NCBI RefSeq assembly: GCF_007431345.1
Contig: NZ_CP041730.1
Location: 2,542,001 to 2,606,000, forward strand
Reading direction: 5' to 3'
Source of the DNA: Chitinimonas arctica
Lineage (GTDB): Bacteria > Pseudomonadota > Gammaproteobacteria > Burkholderiales > Chitinimonadaceae
DNA: 64,000 nt
Position 1 is the stretch's first letter, and the number at the start of each line of letters is the position of its first letter. Under the pieces are notes generated by a model. The model was not told the origin of the DNA, did not search any database, and saw only the letters and a program-made list of their open reading frames with translations. Shown here one piece after another: positions 25,724 through 33,545 of the stretch. The translations under genes and the position numbers were made by a program.

Positions 25724-26608
25724 TTAGTATTGCTTGACGCGGAAGCCGCGTGCTTTGAGTAGGTCCACCACGCTGTCGGGGCCGGCCAGATGACCGGCGC
25801 CTATCACCACCAGCGGCGCCGGCTGGCCGGCCATATTGGCGATCTTGTCGGCCATGGTGCGATTGCGTTGCCCCAGCAGCTTATCGTTCAGGCGCTTACT
25901 GATCGCGTTGTCCTGGGTGTAGTCGTCGATGATGCGGCGCATGGCGGGTGCATCGCCCCGCTGCCAAGCGCTGATCATGCTTTCCAGCATGGGCTTGACC
26001 AGCTGTTTGCCCAGCGGCTCCAGCGTAGCAAGCAGCACGCCCACGCTTTCTTCCTGCGGCAGGCTGTCGAACAACTCGAACTGCGCCCGGATCGATTCCA
26101 GTTCCACGACCTTCTTGCGGTCGGTACGGGCACGCTGCAGGAAATGCATATCGATACCGCTCTGCGGCTGAAAGCCCAGCTTCTGCATTTCCAGCACCGA
26201 CAGGGTCAGGCCCAGCAGCCATGGCTTCATCCGATCGGCCGCCACGCGGGGCAGGTTGGCACGGGCCAGGGCGACATTGAGCTGCTTGTTCTGCGCCGGC
26301 GTGAGCATATTGGCCAGCGATTGGTCGGGTGGCAGCATGGCCATGGCGAACAGCGGCGCAACGGCGGTCGGATCGCTGACATCGGCTTCCACCGCCAAGG
26401 TGTCGGCTTCGCGATAGGCCGCTTCGATGGGCGCGGCCAGCGGATAGAAATCGCTGCGGCCCAGGTGGATGGAACCCAGCAGCCAGACGCGCTGGCCTTC
26501 CCGTTCAGCCTCCCAGAGAAACAGCTTGGCTTGCGCCGCCAGGGCGCCACAGGCCAAGCACAGCAGCAGAAGGATGCGCAGCCGGGCCGCGGGTCGGTTC
26601 ATGGTCAT
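25724..26608 (-). CDS. TraB/GumN-family protein inserted in the tol operon
   Basis: The 294-residue protein has a signal peptide (LLLLCLACGALAAQA) and the family motifs: LFLWEAEREGQRVWLLGSIHLGR at the start and VVIGAGHLAGPDSVVDLLKARGF at the end, each with the conserved GxxH that places it with the TIKI-like putative metalloproteases. TraB/GumN proteins are mostly of unknown function; animal TIKI members are Mn/Co proteases. The start overlaps the tolQ stop by four bases (ATGA) and the stop lies ten bases before tolR, so it is co-transcribed with the TolQR stator. A periplasmic role linked to Tol is inferred only from this position. Confidence 0.87.
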   Translation of the reverse strand: MTMNRPAARLRILLLLCLACGALAAQAKLFLWEAEREGQRVWLLGSIHLGRSDFYPLAAPIEAAYREADTLAVEADVSDPTAVAPLFAMAMLPPDQSLANMLTPAQNKQLNVALARANLPRVAADRMKPWLLGLTLSVLEMQKLGFQPQSGIDMHFLQRARTDRKKVVELESIRAQFELFDSLPQEESVGVLLATLEPLGKQLVKPMLESMISAWQRGDAPAMRRIIDDYTQDNAISKRLNDKLLGQRNRTMADKIANMAGQPAPLVVIGAGHLAGPDSVVDLLKARGFRVKQY

Positions 26609-27291
26609 TTGCCTGCCTGCCGTTGCAGAATATTGCTGAATTCCTCGATAAAGCTGTCGAAGCGATTGGCCAGCCTATCGACGTCGTGCGAAAAGCGGTT
26701 GTAGGCCACCACCGCGGGAATGGCGGCGAACAGGCCGATGGCGGTGGCGACCAGCGCCTCCGCGATGCCGGGCGCGACCTGCGACAAGGTGGCCTGGCCC
26801 ACGTTGCTGAGGCCGCGAAAGGCATTCATGATGCCCCACACCGTACCCAGCAGACCGATATAGGGCGAGATGGAGCCGACCGTGGCCAGAAAATTGGTAT
26901 GCGCGTCCAGCCGATCGACTTCGCGTTGGCAGGCGGCTTTCATGGCGCGGCGGGTCCCCTCCATCAGGGCACCCAGATCATGGCCGGCCTGCCTTCGCAA
27001 TTTGAGGAATTCCGCGAAACCCGCTTCGAAGATCTTTTCCATGCCCACGCTGGCGCCGTCGCGGCTGACCTGCTGGTAGAGGCTGTTCAGATCGGAGCCG
27101 CCCCAGAAAGCGGTTTCGAAGCTGTCGGTCTTGCCGCCGGCATGGCGCAGGCCGAACCATTTCACAAAAATATGCCACCAGGACAGCAGGGACAGCATCA
27201 TCAGGATGGCCAGAACGATCTGTACCACGATGCTGGCGTTGCTGATAAGGCTGAAGATGGACAGGTCGTTGGTGGTCAGTGAGGCTTCCAA
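26605..27291 (-). CDS. tolQ: Tol-Pal system protein TolQ
   Basis: The 228-residue inner-membrane protein has three membrane helices: one near residue 15-40 (VVQIVLAILMMLSLLSWW) and two after residue 130 (FLATVGSISPYIGLLGTVWG and ALVATAIGLFAAIPAVVAYN), with the conserved Thr/Pro residues of the ExbB/TolQ family. It pairs with TolR to convert proton flow into motion of TolA. The start is a TTG at 27291 with AAGGAA upstream; no in-frame ATG is nearby. No ybgC is seen before it, and ruvB follows upstream in genome order. Confidence 0.94.
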   Translation of the reverse strand: MEASLTTNDLSIFSLISNASIVVQIVLAILMMLSLLSWWHIFVKWFGLRHAGGKTDSFETAFWGGSDLNSLYQQVSRDGASVGMEKIFEAGFAEFLKLRRQAGHDLGALMEGTRRAMKAACQREVDRLDAHTNFLATVGSISPYIGLLGTVWGIMNAFRGLSNVGQATLSQVAPGIAEALVATAIGLFAAIPAVVAYNRFSHDVDRLANRFDSFIEEFSNILQRQAGK

Positions 27292-27375
27292 GAGCGGGGT
27301 TCCTTCTCGATATTTTGCATGCGGCGCCGACCGCGAAATCCAGTCGAACGCGCATTATGCGTAAAAATTAGCTGA

Positions 27376-28425
27376 TCAGTCGCTGAACGAAGCATTCGGA
27401 CCGCCCGCAGGCAGGCCGAAATGGCTGTAGGCCAGCAGTGTTGCCACCCGTCCGCGCGGTGTTCTTTGCAGCAGACCCTGCTGGATAAGATACGGTTCCA
27501 GCACATCCTCGATGGTATCGGCGGATTCGCCGATGGCGGCGGCGACATTGTCCAGCCCAACCGGGCCGCCGCCAAATTTCTCTATCACCGCACTCAGCAA
27601 TTTGCGATCCATCACGTCCAGGCCGGCATGGTCGACATCCAGCATCAACAAGGCCGCATCGGCGATGTCGCGACTGACCCGCCCGTCGTGGCGCACCTCG
27701 GCAAAGTCGCGCACGCGCCGCAGCAAGCGGTTGGCGATGCGGGGCGTGCCGCGCGAACGGCGGGCGATCTCGAAGGCGCCTTCCTGGTCGACTTCGACGT
27801 TGAGCAGTTCGGCCGAACGGCTGACGATGCGGCTCAGCTCCGCCGGGGTATAGAACTCCAGCCTGGCGACGATGCCGAAGCGGTCGCGCAAGGGATTGGT
27901 CAACATGCCGGCACGGGTGGTGGCGCCGATCAGGGTGAAAGGCGGCAGGTCCAGCTTGACCGACCGGGCCGCCGGCCCCTCGCCTATCATCAGGTCCAGC
28001 TGAAAATCTTCCAGGGCCGGGTAGAGGATTTCCTCGACAACCGGGCTGAGCCGGTGGATTTCGTCGATAAACAGCACATCGTGCGGTTCCAGATTGGTCA
28101 GCATGGCGGCCAGGTCGCCGGCCCGTTCCAGCACCGGGCCGGAAGTCTGGCGCATATTCACGCCCAGTTCGCGCGCAATGATATTGGCCAGGGTGGTCTT
28201 GCCCAGACCCGGCGGGCCGAACAACAAGACATGATCGAGCGCTTCGCCGCGCTTCTTGGCCGCCTCGATAAAGATCTCCAACTGGCCGCGGGCTTTCTCC
28301 TGGCCCACATACTCGTCGAGCAGCTTCGGCCGCAGCGCCCGTTCCAGCGCCTCTTCCTGGCTCGATTGGCGGCTGGGCGTGACCATGCGGGCGGGCGCAC
28401 TGCTAAGGTTGTCGGATTGGATCAT
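27376..28425 (-). CDS. ruvB: Holliday junction DNA helicase RuvB
   Basis: RuvB is the AAA+ motor of branch migration. The 349-residue protein has RPKLLDEYVGQEKARGQLEI, Walker A in LLFGPPGLGKTTLA, Walker B in VLFIDEIHRLSP, sensor 1 in LIGATTRAGMLTNPLRDRFG, and the winged-helix end RTPRGRVATLLAYSHFGL. It follows ruvC-ruvA on the same strand with a 93-base gap from ruvA. Length is standard. Confidence 0.97.
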   Translation of the reverse strand: MIQSDNLSSAPARMVTPSRQSSQEEALERALRPKLLDEYVGQEKARGQLEIFIEAAKKRGEALDHVLLFGPPGLGKTTLANIIARELGVNMRQTSGPVLERAGDLAAMLTNLEPHDVLFIDEIHRLSPVVEEILYPALEDFQLDLMIGEGPAARSVKLDLPPFTLIGATTRAGMLTNPLRDRFGIVARLEFYTPAELSRIVSRSAELLNVEVDQEGAFEIARRSRGTPRIANRLLRRVRDFAEVRHDGRVSRDIADAALLMLDVDHAGLDVMDRKLLSAVIEKFGGGPVGLDNVAAAIGESADTIEDVLEPYLIQQGLLQRTPRGRVATLLAYSHFGLPAGGPNASFSD

Positions 28426-28518
28426 TTAAGTGGGACCAGGATAATTGGGACGTCGCCGGATGTGCGGGCGAGATAGGGATACGCATCGGAGTACGATCGT
28501 ACACCACCTTGTCCATCC

Positions 28519-29112
28519 TCACACTTTCGCCAGCGATTTCAAGGCCATGCGGATACCGTCGTTGACGCTGACATCGTCCGGCATACCCTTGATCGCCGCA
28601 TTCGCTTCGCGCTCGTTATAACCCAGGCCCAGCAAGGCATTGACTACATCGTCGCGCGCGCTGGCCGGCGCGACGAACAGGCCGGCGGCATGGGCATGCA
28701 AGGCGGTGGTGCCGGCCAATTTGCCGCGCAGCTCCAGGATCAGCCGTTCGGCGGTTTTCTTGCCGATGCCGGGTACCTTGGCGAGGCGGGGCGCATCGTC
28801 CCGTTCCACCGCCATGGCCAACTCGTCGGCGGTCAGGCCGGACAGTACCGCCAGCGCGATCTTGGGGCCGATGCCGCTTACTTTCACCAGCTGGCGAAAG
28901 GTTTCCCGTTCGCCGCGGGTGGCGAAGCCGTACAGTAGCTGCGCATCCTCGCGCACCACGAAGTGGGTGTAGAGCGATGCCGTCTCGCCCGCGTGCGGCA
29001 GCACGTACAGGGTGGACATGGGCACATCGAGTTCGTATCCCACCCCGTGCACATCGAGCAGGATATGCGGTGGGTGTTTTTCCAGCAGCTTGCCGGTGAG
29101 TTTGCCTATCAT
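28519..29112 (-). CDS. ruvA: Holliday junction-binding protein RuvA
   Basis: RuvA binds four-way junctions as a tetramer and loads RuvB. The 197 residues show the OB-fold start MIGKLTGKLLEKHPPHILLD, two helix-hairpin-helix motifs (LVKVSGIGPKIALAVLSG and LAKVPGIGKKTAERLILEL) and the C-terminal RuvB-contact domain (VVNALLGLGYNEREANAAIKG). ATG 29112 lies 17 bases after the ruvC stop. Confidence 0.96.
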   Translation of the reverse strand: MIGKLTGKLLEKHPPHILLDVHGVGYELDVPMSTLYVLPHAGETASLYTHFVVREDAQLLYGFATRGERETFRQLVKVSGIGPKIALAVLSGLTADELAMAVERDDAPRLAKVPGIGKKTAERLILELRGKLAGTTALHAHAAGLFVAPASARDDVVNALLGLGYNEREANAAIKGMPDDVSVNDGIRMALKSLAKV

Positions 29113-29129
29113 GTGTTTTTTCCGAAAAG

Positions 29130-29648
29130 TTAAAGGCTGACCCAGCGGCCGCGCCGCGATTTCATGCCCAGATTGGCCAATCCGCCGCTGGCATGGTTGG
29201 CATGGGTGAGGGCGCAGGCGAGCGCGTCGGCGGCATCGGCTTGCGGCTCGCCGGCCAGATGCAGCAGCCGCTGCACCATATGGCTGACCTGCTCCTTGGC
29301 GGCATGGCCATTGCCGACCACCGCCTGCTTGACCTGCAAGGCGGTGTATTCGGCCACCGGCAAGCCGGCGAGGACCAGGGCCGAGATGGCGGCGCCACGC
29401 GCCTGGCCTAGCAGCAGGGTCGATTGCGGGTTGACGTTGACGAAAACCTGTTCCACCGCGGACTGCTCCGGTTGGTAAAGGCGACACACTTCGCCGATGC
29501 CTTCCAGCAAGACTTTGAGCCGGGTCGGCAGGCTGCCCTCGCCGCTGCGGATGCAGCCGCTGGCCACGTAGATGCGGCTTTGTCCGGCGATATCGATCAC
29601 GCCGAAGCCGGTGGTGCGCAGGCCGGGATCTATGCCAAGAATACGGAT
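29130..29648 (-). CDS. ruvC: Crossover junction endonuclease RuvC, apparent AUC start
   Basis: RuvC resolves Holliday junctions. The catalytic residues are present: Asp7 (RILGIDPGLRTTGFG), Glu in AVEQVFVNVNPQST and the acidic pair in PQADAADALACALTHA. The first ATG/GTG-type codon in frame (GTG near 29600) would remove the Asp7 strand. Reading upstream, the conserved start MRILGIDPG corresponds to ATC-CGT-ATT at 29648, preceded by AAGGA seven bases earlier, and an in-frame TAG lies ten codons further back. So translation most likely begins at ATC, a rare start codon; a sequencing substitution of ATG is the alternative. Length from there is 172 residues, normal for RuvC. Confidence 0.9.
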   Translation of the reverse strand: MRILGIDPGLRTTGFGVIDIAGQSRIYVASGCIRSGEGSLPTRLKVLLEGIGEVCRLYQPEQSAVEQVFVNVNPQSTLLLGQARGAAISALVLAGLPVAEYTALQVKQAVVGNGHAAKEQVSHMVQRLLHLAGEPQADAADALACALTHANHASGGLANLGMKSRRGRWVSL

Positions 29649-29772
29649 GGGATATTCCTTCAGGTTGCGGTGCTATGCTGCCGATTATATCGTCCCGCCA
29701 CCTCGTACCGGTCCAGCCATCGTGATTGTCAGGAAATACTTTCCCAGCAACCCCAACCTTAGCAACGAAGCC

Positions 29773-31149
29773 ATGCTGGACGGTTTCAAGCAAGGTAGCG
29801 CCGTCATGTCCGGCCTGCGGGCAGTCGCCTTCGCCATGCCGCTTAGCCGCGACCGCTTGCTCTATCTATCGCTTTCGGCCTCGGAATTGTACGGGGAGCC
29901 GGTCAGTGTGCTGTATGACCACCCGAATTTCTGGCTGGAAGCCATCGATCCCGCCGACAAGCCGGCCGTTTGGCTGGGCATGGACAAGTTGCGCCAGAAC
30001 GGCGCCGGCGAGGCGGAGTTCGTCTACCGCCTGATGAGCGGGGCCGGCGACAGCACCTGGGTCCTGCATCGTTGCAAGGTGATCACCAATGAAACAGGGG
30101 TGCCGCTGCGCATCGATTGCCTGATCACCCCCTGCCAAGCGCCGGCCCCGGCGGCGGCGCGGCACGAAATCGGCAATGCCGTCTTTGCCGCGGCGGGCGA
30201 TGCCATGCTGGTTCGCGATGCGGCCAGCCTGGATATTCTCGATGCCAATACCGCCACCTTGGCCTTGCTGGCGTGCAGCCGCGGCGAGTTGTTGCGGCAG
30301 CGCTTGACGGATTTTTCCGCCACGACGGAAGGTTTCGATACGCGGGCCGAGGCAAGCCATATCGATGCCGCCCGGCATGGCCGGCCACAGCGCTACGACT
30401 GGCTGGTGGCGCCGCGCGAGGGTGACGCGCGCTGGGTCGAGGCCGTTACCAGCAGCTTGCGGCACGCCGGCCGCGACTGCCTGCTGACGATCCTGCGCGA
30501 TACCGATAGACGCCATCGCGAATTGGAACAGCAGGCCCTGGCGGTCGAACTGGTGGATAGAGGCCGCGATCCCATTGCCTGGGCCAACCCGGCCGGCCAG
30601 TTGCTGCGGCTGAATGCGGCCGGTTGCGAACTGCTGGGTGTGCACCAGGATGCGGTATGCGATCTGTTTATCACCGATCTCCTGCCGGTCTGGGCGCAGC
30701 CGCATTTCCTCCATACCTGCCTGCCGCTGGCCACCAAGGATGGGATCTGGCGGGGTGAAATGGGCCTGGTCCGGCGCGACGGCGGCAATCAGCCGGTCAT
30801 GCTGACCTTGCTGGCGCACAAACGCAGCGGCGCGATCAAGGGCTATAGCCTGGTCGCCCAGGACATCGCCGTCTGGAAGCTGAAGGAACAGCGCTATAAG
30901 CGCGACAAGGAAGAGCTGGAAAACGACAAGCTGCTCAAGGATAAGCTGCTGGAGAACGTCAGTGCCGGCTTGTTGCCGCCCTTGGACCAGCTACGCCAGA
31001 TCGCCCAGATCCTGGAACGCAATCCGGCCGATGTGGAACGGGCGCTACCCCACCTGAAGCGCGCCATCGAGCAGGCCAGGCGCCTGGTGGATGCCACCAC
31101 CGAATACCTTAAGGCCGGCGCACAGCGCGATCTCCCGCTGAAGAAGTAG
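29773..31149 (+). CDS. PAS-domain protein with a kinase-less coiled-coil tail
   Basis: The 458-residue protein contains three PAS-like segments: about residues 15-125 (LSASELYGEPVSVLYDHPNF with a WVLHRCKVI strand), 145-265 (AGDAMLVRDAASLDILDAN) and 270-395 (DPIAWANPAGQLLRLNAAG, WRGEMGLVRRDG, then the PAC-like GYSLVAQDIAVWK). The last 80 residues are a long charged coil and a four-helix-like bundle (LPPLDQLRQIAQIL), resembling a dimerisation domain, but no phospho-accepting His box or ATPase domain is present. It could be a signal adaptor or a truncated kinase. ATG 29773 is used; GTG 29722 is an alternative. Confidence 0.7.
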   Translation: MLDGFKQGSAVMSGLRAVAFAMPLSRDRLLYLSLSASELYGEPVSVLYDHPNFWLEAIDPADKPAVWLGMDKLRQNGAGEAEFVYRLMSGAGDSTWVLHRCKVITNETGVPLRIDCLITPCQAPAPAAARHEIGNAVFAAAGDAMLVRDAASLDILDANTATLALLACSRGELLRQRLTDFSATTEGFDTRAEASHIDAARHGRPQRYDWLVAPREGDARWVEAVTSSLRHAGRDCLLTILRDTDRRHRELEQQALAVELVDRGRDPIAWANPAGQLLRLNAAGCELLGVHQDAVCDLFITDLLPVWAQPHFLHTCLPLATKDGIWRGEMGLVRRDGGNQPVMLTLLAHKRSGAIKGYSLVAQDIAVWKLKEQRYKRDKEELENDKLLKDKLLENVSAGLLPPLDQLRQIAQILERNPADVERALPHLKRAIEQARRLVDATTEYLKAGAQRDLPLKK

Positions 31150-31226
31150 CTGGGTGGAGTGAAGACTGAGCGTTCTGTTCAGCACCCGGGGGACCCGGGT
31201 GTTCACCGGTCGTGATATATCGACGG

Positions 31227-31348
31227 CCCTTCGCTGTTTTATTCCGACTCCCCCCGCCCTCGTACCCGCAAGGAGTAGGCCGTGGTTGTACGGTGCCTTC
31301 GGCGCCTACAACCACGCACCCGCCGCGAGGGGGCCTCGCTAACGCTCG
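31227..31348. repeat. Dispersed palindromic repeat, copy B with inner hairpin
   Basis: The outer blocks of copy A recur here: CCCTTCGCT, ACTCCCCCCGCCCTCG, then CCGCCGCGAGGG and GCCTCGCTAACGCTCG. About 60 bases lie between the arms and contain a second hairpin (GTGGTTGTA / TACAACCAC around GGTGCCTTCGGCGCC). A CACCCGGG-GGA-CCCGGGTG hairpin stands just before it (31183-31201), at the place where copy A also has a GC hairpin. It sits between the convergent PAS and TonB genes. Confidence 0.5.
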
Positions 31349-31375
31349 AATGTGTCTTCCCCACGGTCGTCCGTA

Positions 31376-32266
31376 TCAATTCAGTTCGTTATCGCTACGG
31401 GTAAAGCTCCAGGCGCGGGTAATCGACAGGATGTCGGCCGGTTTGCCGGTGCCGTCCAGAATGCCCTTCGGCAGGGTCGAGAAGGGCGCCGACATGCGCA
31501 GGATCCGGCGGGCGGCTTCATCGAGCTCCTTGTCGCCGGACGAACGGTCGATGGTCACGTTGTGCAAGGAGCCATCGGACCGGATCTCCACCGTGATCAG
31601 CAACTTGCCATACAGGCGCTTGCCTTGCCCGTTGGTCGGATAGTTGAGGTTGCCGATCCGCTCGATCTTGATCCGCCAGGCGTCCACGTAGCGGGCTTCC
31701 ACCACGCCCTTGGCGCGCGCGCCGACAAAGGCCTTGCGTGGGCGCGATTGGTAGGCCTGCAATTCGCGGGCGATCTCGCCTTCCTTGCGATCGATCTCGC
31801 TGGCCTGGTGGCGCAGGGTATCGAGGTCCAGTACCGCGTCGGACGGCGAGGGCGACTGCTTGACCGCATCGGCCGACAGCTTCGGCGCCTGCTGCAGATT
31901 GCCGAGCAGCTTGCGGAGCTGGGTTTCCTGTTCGACCTGGCGTTTGCTGGCCTGCTCCAATTCGGGGCTGGGGTTTTCAACCTGCTCGGCCGGCAGCGGC
32001 GTCTTGATGCGCCGGTCGGCCTCGTCGGTATTGCCGCCGCCGTCCAGGTTCGCCTGTGCCAGCACATCCGCCTTGGCGGGTGCGGTTTTCGACTGGGCAT
32101 TTACCAGGACGATTTCCAGCGACGCGCGATTGAATAGCGTACGCGGATCGGGCGGCGAGAAACGCACGGCGCCGATCAGCAGAAAGTGGGCGAGCACCGA
32201 CAAACCGACGGTGGTCATGAAGATCTTGTTGTCCGGCTGGGCCGGTTCGAGAGTATCGACGGACAT
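31376..32266 (-). CDS. TonB-family energy transducer protein
   Basis: The 296-residue protein has a single N-terminal membrane helix (FMTTVGLSVLAHFLLIGAV), a charged periplasmic spacer with a coiled-coil stretch (LRHQASEIDRKEGEIARELQAY) and a TonB/TolA-like C-terminal domain (WRIKIERIGNLNYP, LLITVEIRSDGSLHNVTID, LDEAARRILRMSAPFSTLP). It should couple inner-membrane energy to an outer-membrane partner. No ExbB/ExbD or receptor is adjacent; the spacer lacks the X-Pro repeats of classical TonB. It could work with TolQR or with a distant ExbBD. Confidence 0.77.
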   Translation of the reverse strand: MSVDTLEPAQPDNKIFMTTVGLSVLAHFLLIGAVRFSPPDPRTLFNRASLEIVLVNAQSKTAPAKADVLAQANLDGGGNTDEADRRIKTPLPAEQVENPSPELEQASKRQVEQETQLRKLLGNLQQAPKLSADAVKQSPSPSDAVLDLDTLRHQASEIDRKEGEIARELQAYQSRPRKAFVGARAKGVVEARYVDAWRIKIERIGNLNYPTNGQGKRLYGKLLITVEIRSDGSLHNVTIDRSSGDKELDEAARRILRMSAPFSTLPKGILDGTGKPADILSITRAWSFTRSDNELN

Positions 32267-32520
32267 GGAATAGGGAACAGGCGAAAGGGAAACGGGCCAA
32301 GCCAGCCGCGCGGCAGTGTAGCACAGCGTTCAAAGCGGCCGGGCGCACTCATTTGAACACAGCCGCCGTTCCGATGTCGGAGCATGCAATTCTGCCCTTC
32401 CATCGCTTAGCCGGCAGGGCTAAGATCATTGACCAGTTGCACACGAACCGGCGGCATGCAATTTGCACGGCATGGGAGAGTGGTTCGTGGCGGCGCTTCC
32501 CCCAGACCTGGAGAGATTTG

Positions 32521-32826
32521 ATGAAATTGCTGTTCGCTGCCCTGTCGGCAGCTACCGTGCTGACGGCCCAGGCCGCCCCCGACGGCCGTGCCATGGCGGC
32601 CAAGTACAACTGCCTGGCCTGCCATCAGGTCGACAAGAAGGTTGTCGGGCCGGCTTTCCGGGATGTGGCGGTCAAATATCGTGGCGACAAGAAGGCGGAA
32701 AGCCGTTTGATCGAGAAGGTCAAGAAGGGAGGGGTAGGCGTATGGGGCCAGATTCCCATGCCGGCCCAACAGATAAGCGATGCCGATCTGAAGGTGATCA
32801 TGCAATGGGTTCTGAGCCAGAAATAA
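32521..32826 (+). CDS. Class I cytochrome c (c551/c552-like)
   Basis: The 101-residue periplasmic protein has a signal peptide (LLFAALSAATVLTAQA), the haem-binding CLACH motif with KYN before it, and the distal Met ligand in IPMPAQQISDADLKVIMQWVL. The mature size of about 82 residues fits cytochromes c551/c552 that carry electrons to terminal oxidases or reductases. Of in-frame starts, ATG 32521 gives a clean signal peptide with GGAGAG upstream. No respiratory genes lie beside it. Confidence 0.87.
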   Translation: MKLLFAALSAATVLTAQAAPDGRAMAAKYNCLACHQVDKKVVGPAFRDVAVKYRGDKKAESRLIEKVKKGGVGVWGQIPMPAQQISDADLKVIMQWVLSQK

Positions 32827-32995
32827 ACCCTTCGCGCGCGGCATGGCGGTTTGTGCGATAAATCCATCTATCGCCCATCCGACAATGACGGTTGCAAGTA
32901 GAGGGGTAGCCCGTTAAGCTCGCGCCCCGCAACTTTCAGGAATCGCTCGCCCAGCCAGGCGGTCATTCCGTCAATTCAGTGTGGAGAAGCCCACC

Positions 32996-33409
32996 ATGGT
33001 CAAGAAACTCACCGAGGAAGATGTCCTCAAATGGAACGGCGACGACTACATGAACGAGGATCATCTCGCGTTCTTCCGCCAACGTCTCCTGGACATGAAG
33101 GCTGAACTGCTGGCCAACGCCACGGCTACCAGCCAGCACTTGCAGGAACAGGAAGCCACGCCGGATCCTGCCGACCGCGCCACGCTTGAAGAAGAGTACG
33201 CCTTGGAACTGCGTACTCGGGATCGCGAGCGCAAGCTGTTGTTGAAGATCGATTCCACCATCAAGAAGATCGATGATGGCGAGTATGGCTATTGCGACGA
33301 TACAGGCGAGCCGATCGGCTTGCCGCGCCTTCTGGCGCGGCCGACCGCTTCGCTGACCGTGGAGGCGCAGGAGAGGCGCGAGCGTCTCAAGAAGCAATAC
33401 GCCGATTGA
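32996..33409 (+). CDS. dksA: RNA polymerase-binding transcription factor DksA
   Basis: DksA enters the secondary channel of RNA polymerase and, with ppGpp, controls rRNA and amino-acid promoters. The 137-residue protein has the coiled coil with the two acidic tip residues (TPDPADRATLEEEYALEL) and the globular domain DDGEYGYCDDTGEPIGLPRLLARPTA, here split to show that only one Cys remains of the four zinc ligands (C-x-x-T, and TVEAQER where CxxC would be). This is the zinc-independent form known in several lineages. ATG 32996 has GGAG nine bases upstream; GTG 32981 is less likely. Confidence 0.88.
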   Translation: MVKKLTEEDVLKWNGDDYMNEDHLAFFRQRLLDMKAELLANATATSQHLQEQEATPDPADRATLEEEYALELRTRDRERKLLLKIDSTIKKIDDGEYGYCDDTGEPIGLPRLLARPTASLTVEAQERRERLKKQYAD

Positions 33410-33428
33410 GTCGCTTTGCCTTACCCAG

Positions 33429-33463
33429 AACCGCCGGCCTTCGTGTCGGCGGTTTTGCTTTTT
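33429..33463 (+). terminator. Rho-independent terminator of dksA
   Basis: An AACCGCCG / CGGCGGTT stem around GCCTTCGTGT is followed by TTGCTTTTT, about 20 bases after the dksA stop. Confidence 0.8.
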
Positions 33464-33482
33464 GCGCGGCACAACAAGTTAT

Positions 33483-33511
33483 TTGCACGGGTTCGGGGCT
33501 GCCGCTAATCT
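33483..33511 (+). promoter_or_regulatory. Sigma-70 promoter of aroG
   Basis: TTGCAC (33483-33488) and TAATCT (33506-33511) with a 17-base spacer lie 34 bases before the aroG ATG, downstream of the dksA terminator. Confidence 0.45.
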
Positions 33512-33545
33512 AGGCGGCTCCCGATCCTCTGCCAAGTTGCCCGCC

